Of a stretch of 24,505 bases of DNA, positions 21,638-24,505 are shown piece by piece. The stretch covers positions 1 to 24,505 of the forward strand of contig CAKVMJ010000021.1 in the NCBI GenBank assembly GCA_934772445.1, in the 5' to 3' direction. Position 1 is the stretch's first letter. Each line of letters starts with the position of its first letter. Made by a program: the position numbers and the translations under genes. The notes beneath the pieces were generated by a model. It was not told the DNA's origin, ran no database searches, and saw nothing but the letters and a program-made list of their open reading frames with translations. The DNA is from an uncultured Clostridia bacterium. GTDB taxonomy: Bacteria > Bacillota > Clostridia > Christensenellales > UBA1242.

Positions 21638-23269
21638 TTAATTATCTTTTTTACCCATTTTATCAACGATACTTCTTAAACTCTTAACTCTATTTATTTG
21701 CTTGTTTCTCTCTAAGTTTTGTTCAGACTTAGTTTTAAATGTACCTTGATTTAACTTCATCAATCTTGCTCCAACATCATCATTTGCTCTTGGTTGAGGT
21801 TGAGGAGTTGTGTTTACTTGTGGGTTTATTTTTTCATTCATTAAATTTTTAGACACAACACTATTTAATGACTTAAATTTATTTTCCGGCTTTACAGTTT
21901 TTGCACTAGTTTGAGCCGTTGTTTCTTTAGGTTTATTAACTTGTGTTGGCGATGCTGGTTTGCTTACTTGTTGTGTTGTATTTGTTTGTGGATAACGGTC
22001 TTGCATAAACACTTTTTCAGGTTTATTTGAGTTTACTTGAACCGCTGGCTTTTCGGTTTGCTTATTAATATTATTATCCACTTTTTGAGTGTTTTGCAAA
22101 TTAGACTTAGGTTCATCTTTTATAAATATTGAATCATTTAAATCAATTTTTGCAGTTTCTGATTTTTCGCCTTGATTTGCAGGTTTTTCTTCTATTTGAA
22201 TAGTAGTGTTTTCATTATTAAAACTTACATTATTTGTGTCGGCAGATGCATTAGTTTCTTCTTCGGTTTTTAAGTTATCAAAACTCAAATCAGGTTTATC
22301 TATATCAATATTTTCTTTTTTCAATTTATCTTCGATTTGATTGATTTCTTTCTCAATTTCTTCTTGTCCTATATTCTCTTCTTTGGTTTCAACCTTTTCT
22401 TCTTCTTTATTTGAATTTTCAACCTCTTCCCATTTGTTTTTATCTTTTCCAACATTCATTTGAGGTTCTGCAATTTCATCAATCCCATCTTTAGGATTTT
22501 GTTCTTCTATTTCTATAACTGGAATATCGTTTACAAACTTTTTATTAGAAGCCAATCCAAATAATGCCACAAGAACCATAAATATTGTTATTGCAACAAG
22601 ATATACGATTAAGTAAACAAATTCATAAGGAAGATACGATGCGATAGTTTCCATAACGCTATCCCTTGAAGGATAAAGAGTATAAAAATAGTTAGCTTCA
22701 GATAAGTTAAATAACTTAAATATAACATTAATTGTGTGCATAAAAGCTGTTACAACAATTAGTGAAACGATTGTTTTACCAACTTCCCTGAAACTTGGTT
22801 TTACTAAACCAAAAGAGAATGTGAATAATCCAACCATCAAAAGCAATACAAACGGTACAAAATATAGAATACTATCAATACTAAAAGGCTTTGAACCTAT
22901 TAAAGTATTTGGTATTACAATTAAATTATATAAGGCATCAAAAATTCCCACAAAGCCTACAAACGCTCTAACAGATGCCAATTGAAGCCTAAATAGAATT
23001 ATCGCTGTTAGGAAGCAAATACCACATAAGTTTAGCGGAAGAATTGCTAAAATATCAACATTCTTATTGTTTATAATTGTTAGTATTGGCAATACAAGGT
23101 AAGTTAAAAATCCAAGTATTGATAAAAAATATACAAATTTTAATTTTGTTTTATGTTTTCTTTTGAAAACTATAAGATAAAAGAATATAACTAATAATAA
23201 AGTTATACCCAAAATCAAGATATGAGAAAAAGAAAACATTTTTAAGTTTTCAGATAATAATTTTTCCAT
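21638..23269 (-). CDS. YwaF-family membrane protein with a long disordered tail
   Basis: 543 residues. The N-terminal half (about 1-245) has some seven to eight membrane helices and resembles the YwaF/TIGR02206 family (related to eukaryotic TMEM164): FSHILIL near the start, LPLNLCG in helix 3, and a YNLIVIPN segment. The usual His after LPL is Asn here. The C-terminal 295 residues are low-complexity and disordered, acidic first (EEEKVETKEEN) then rich in N, Q, K, P and T, ending with a conserved-looking basic segment (RNKQINRVKSLRSIVDKMG). Such a tail is not usual for YwaF. Start: ATG 23267-23269 after AAGGAAAG. It follows an unknown membrane-anchored protein in the same direction but has its own promoter. 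Function unknown. Confidence 0.65.
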   Translation of the reverse strand: MEKLLSENLKMFSFSHILILGITLLLVIFFYLIVFKRKHKTKLKFVYFLSILGFLTYLVLPILTIINNKNVDILAILPLNLCGICFLTAIILFRLQLASVRAFVGFVGIFDALYNLIVIPNTLIGSKPFSIDSILYFVPFVLLLMVGLFTFSFGLVKPSFREVGKTIVSLIVVTAFMHTINVIFKLFNLSEANYFYTLYPSRDSVMETIASYLPYEFVYLIVYLVAITIFMVLVALFGLASNKKFVNDIPVIEIEEQNPKDGIDEIAEPQMNVGKDKNKWEEVENSNKEEEKVETKEENIGQEEIEKEINQIEDKLKKENIDIDKPDLSFDNLKTEEETNASADTNNVSFNNENTTIQIEEKPANQGEKSETAKIDLNDSIFIKDEPKSNLQNTQKVDNNINKQTEKPAVQVNSNKPEKVFMQDRYPQTNTTQQVSKPASPTQVNKPKETTAQTSAKTVKPENKFKSLNSVVSKNLMNEKINPQVNTTPQPQPRANDDVGARLMKLNQGTFKTKSEQNLERNKQINRVKSLRSIVDKMGKKDN

Positions 23270-23297
23270 TTTTCTTTCCTTTATAAATTACATCTCT

Positions 23298-23325
23298 ATT
23301 TTATGTGAAAATTTCAAAAATTCAA
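23298..23325 (-). promoter_or_regulatory. Possible promoter of the YwaF-like gene
   Basis: Minus strand: TTGAAT (23320-23325), 16 bases, TAAAAT (23298-23303). Confidence 0.45.
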
Positions 23326-23335
23326 AATGAATATA

Positions 23336-24148
23336 CTAAATATTGAAAACAAAATTATTTTCTTGCTTATTTATTTCGCAATTCAATTTGTTTTTAATTA
23401 AACTTAATGAGTTTTTTATTGCAGATGTTGAATAATTTTTGGCAATTGTATTAGTTTTATTATCCATAAACAAAGGACTTAATACTTCTAAACATTGATT
23501 AGTCTCTTTTTCACTTAATTGGTTTATTTGAACTTTTGATTCAAAAACAGCCAACTCACTTCCTAAAATTTCACATTCAGAAGTGGTTTTAAAATAAATA
23601 TCTCCAAGTTTGTTTCCTGAGTTTAAATATTCTAAAATTAGAGATATATCCATCTTACAAACACTCGTTAAAATAAATTTATTCGAATTTTCAATTGGTT
23701 TTATATTAATCTCTAAAAATCTATCTATAAGCAAACCTTCAGAATGTGGTATTAAATTGTTAACAAAAATTCCAAGTTCATTACCGCTCAAACTAAAAGA
23801 GTTTTCAATCAAAGCCGTTCCTGAATTAAAATCAGAATAATCAAATCCATTTTCTGTTATAAAACTAGCTTTTGCTCCGTTTTCTCCCAACTTCAAATAA
23901 AAAGAAGAAGTATCATCCAAAGACATAAAGTTTTCCACTTGCATATCTTGAAGATTAAATTCTTTGTTTAACAATTTACTTAATGTGGTGTAAGATGAAG
24001 TTGAAGAACCTATAGAATTAAAAGCATCTTTAAAAGAATAAAAAAGAAAATATATTGAGAATCCTAGAATTAACAATATAAAGATTGCTTTTATTATTCT
24101 TTCAAATAAAGGTTTCTTAACTTTCTTTTCTTTTTTCTTTTTGAACAT
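23336..24148 (-). CDS. Unknown single-pass membrane-anchored protein
   Basis: 270 residues. Eleven of the first twelve residues after Met-Phe are basic or near it (KKKKEKKVKK), followed by one hydrophobic segment (about 17-38), so the N-terminus is inside and about 230 residues are outside. The outer part is polar with alternating strand and helix character and no motif I recognise; three cysteines are widely spaced. Start: ATG 24146-24148 after AGGA. Upstream, TTGGAA/TATAAT forms a good promoter about 150 bases away. Could be a lineage-specific envelope protein; nothing ties it to sporulation except the neighbourhood. Confidence 0.7.
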   Translation of the reverse strand: MFKKKKEKKVKKPLFERIIKAIFILLILGFSIYFLFYSFKDAFNSIGSSTSSYTTLSKLLNKEFNLQDMQVENFMSLDDTSSFYLKLGENGAKASFITENGFDYSDFNSGTALIENSFSLSGNELGIFVNNLIPHSEGLLIDRFLEINIKPIENSNKFILTSVCKMDISLILEYLNSGNKLGDIYFKTTSECEILGSELAVFESKVQINQLSEKETNQCLEVLSPLFMDNKTNTIAKNYSTSAIKNSLSLIKNKLNCEINKQENNFVFNI

Positions 24149-24181
24149 TATCCTAATTTTCTATTTAATTTTTAATTATGA

Positions 24182-24211
24182 TTGACAAATTTATTTATTT
24201 TATGTTATACT
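24182..24211 (+). promoter_or_regulatory. Strong plus-strand promoter ahead of tRNA-Arg
   Basis: TTGACA (24182-24187), 18 bases, TATACT (24206-24211) with TGT before it (extended -10). The nearest downstream gene is the tRNA-Arg 215 bases away; no ORF is seen between. Confidence 0.7.
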
Positions 24212-24276
24212 CTCAAAGTTAAATTAATCCATATTATGTTTATGGAAATAATGTTGATTAAAAATATAACAAAAAA

Positions 24277-24294
24277 GCAAGTTCTAACACTTGC
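24277..24294 (-). terminator. Hairpin on the start site of the minus promoter
   Basis: GCAAGT (24277-24282) and ACTTGC (24289-24294), followed on the minus strand by six T (24271-24276). It looks like an intrinsic terminator but lies right after the -10 at 24295-24300, so it may be an operator or a terminator for readthrough from the right. Confidence 0.5.
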
Positions 24295-24323
24295 ATTATA
24301 CAACAAATTTATCACATTTCCAA
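24295..24323 (-). promoter_or_regulatory. Promoter for the membrane-anchored protein gene
   Basis: Minus strand: TTGGAA (24318-24323), 17 bases, TATAAT (24295-24300). Confidence 0.55.
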
Positions 24324-24432
24324 TAAATTTAAGCAATAGATAAACTTAACAACTTGTAAATTAGAAATTTAACTTACAATTTATAATAAGTCAAATTATT
24401 AACCTTAATTTAACAAATAATTTCATATTCTT

Positions 24433-24505
24433 GCACCGTTAGCTCAGCTGGATAGAGCGTTGGTCTACGGAACCAAAGGTCAGGGGTTCGAATCCCTTAC
24501 GGTGC
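24433..24505 (+). tRNA. tRNA-Arg (ACG), cut at the window edge
   Basis: Acceptor GCACCGT/ACGGTGC, D-loop AGCTCAGCTGGATAGAGC, anticodon ACG in CTACGGA, T-loop GGTTCGAATCC. The 73 visible bases make the full stem body; the discriminator and CCA lie beyond the window. A34 is expected to be edited to inosine by TadA. Confidence 0.95.

Noticed and set aside
24340..24390. TTGTAA/TTACAA inverted repeat and TATAAT near the tRNA-Arg
   Set aside because: The spacing (22 bases) does not make a promoter and the repeat is of a kind expected by chance at this base composition.
1..24505. CRISPR array, insertion sequence or prophage genes
   Set aside because: No regular repeats with spacers, no transposase or integrase frame, and no phage structural gene were seen.

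Overview
The window (24,505 bases, very AT-rich) looks like chromosome from a low-GC, endospore-forming Firmicute, most likely an uncultured clostridial lineage. The sporulation genes spo0A, spoIVA and spoIIP and a ymxH/ylmC-type gene are all present. Other Gram-positive markers are a SAM riboswitch in front of metK, the der-plsY-spoIVA neighbourhood, nrdR, and tRNA genes with CCA encoded. I cannot name the genus from sequence alone.

Layout. 1-2832: the start of rpmE (ribosomal protein L31, minus strand), then a 12-helix membrane protein with a LuxR-type DNA-binding tail and a cation/Ca2+ antiporter. 2833-4733: a short DUF11 surface-protein piece, then a complete SAM-I riboswitch with antiterminator and terminator driving metK. 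4826-6715: a very AT-rich stand-alone gene for a 629-residue protein with two HEPN-type RNase motifs, followed by its own terminator and a tRNA-Ser. 7167-9870: a small helical protein, then minus-strand rsmD with a short Smr protein, and alr. 9954-10493: a headless remnant of a BspA-type leucine-rich-repeat surface protein. 10579-11881: dut and spo0A (minus). 12284-13722: a PflX-like radical SAM protein and a YfcE/MJ0936-like phosphodiesterase. 13837-14447: six tRNAs (Gly, Arg, His, Lys, Leu, Gln). 14654-20498: a minus-strand sporulation and housekeeping block (spoIVA, plsY, der, spoIIP and an unknown membrane protein). 20539-24148: nrdR, a ymxH-like gene in the opposite direction, a YwaF-family membrane protein with a long disordered tail, and an unknown membrane-anchored protein. 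A tRNA-Arg body ends the window.

How the parts fit. Spo0A starts sporulation, SpoIVA builds the coat basement layer (a good sigma-E promoter precedes it), and SpoIIP remodels peptidoglycan during engulfment. Der, PlsY, RsmD, MetK, Alr, Dut and NrdR are core functions in ribosome assembly, lipid, methyl-donor, wall and nucleotide metabolism.

Most notable points: (1) the double-HEPN protein, a candidate RNA-targeting defence effector of no family I can name, apparently made from a leaderless mRNA; (2) a Spo0A whose phosphoacceptor aspartate is replaced by glutamate and whose acidic pocket is eroded, suggesting control without phosphorylation; (3) the membrane-bound LuxR-type regulator; (4) a hairpin holding the Shine-Dalgarno and start codon of the gene upstream of spoIIP in its loop; (5) the PlsY with a 160-residue charged tail and no gpsA beside it.
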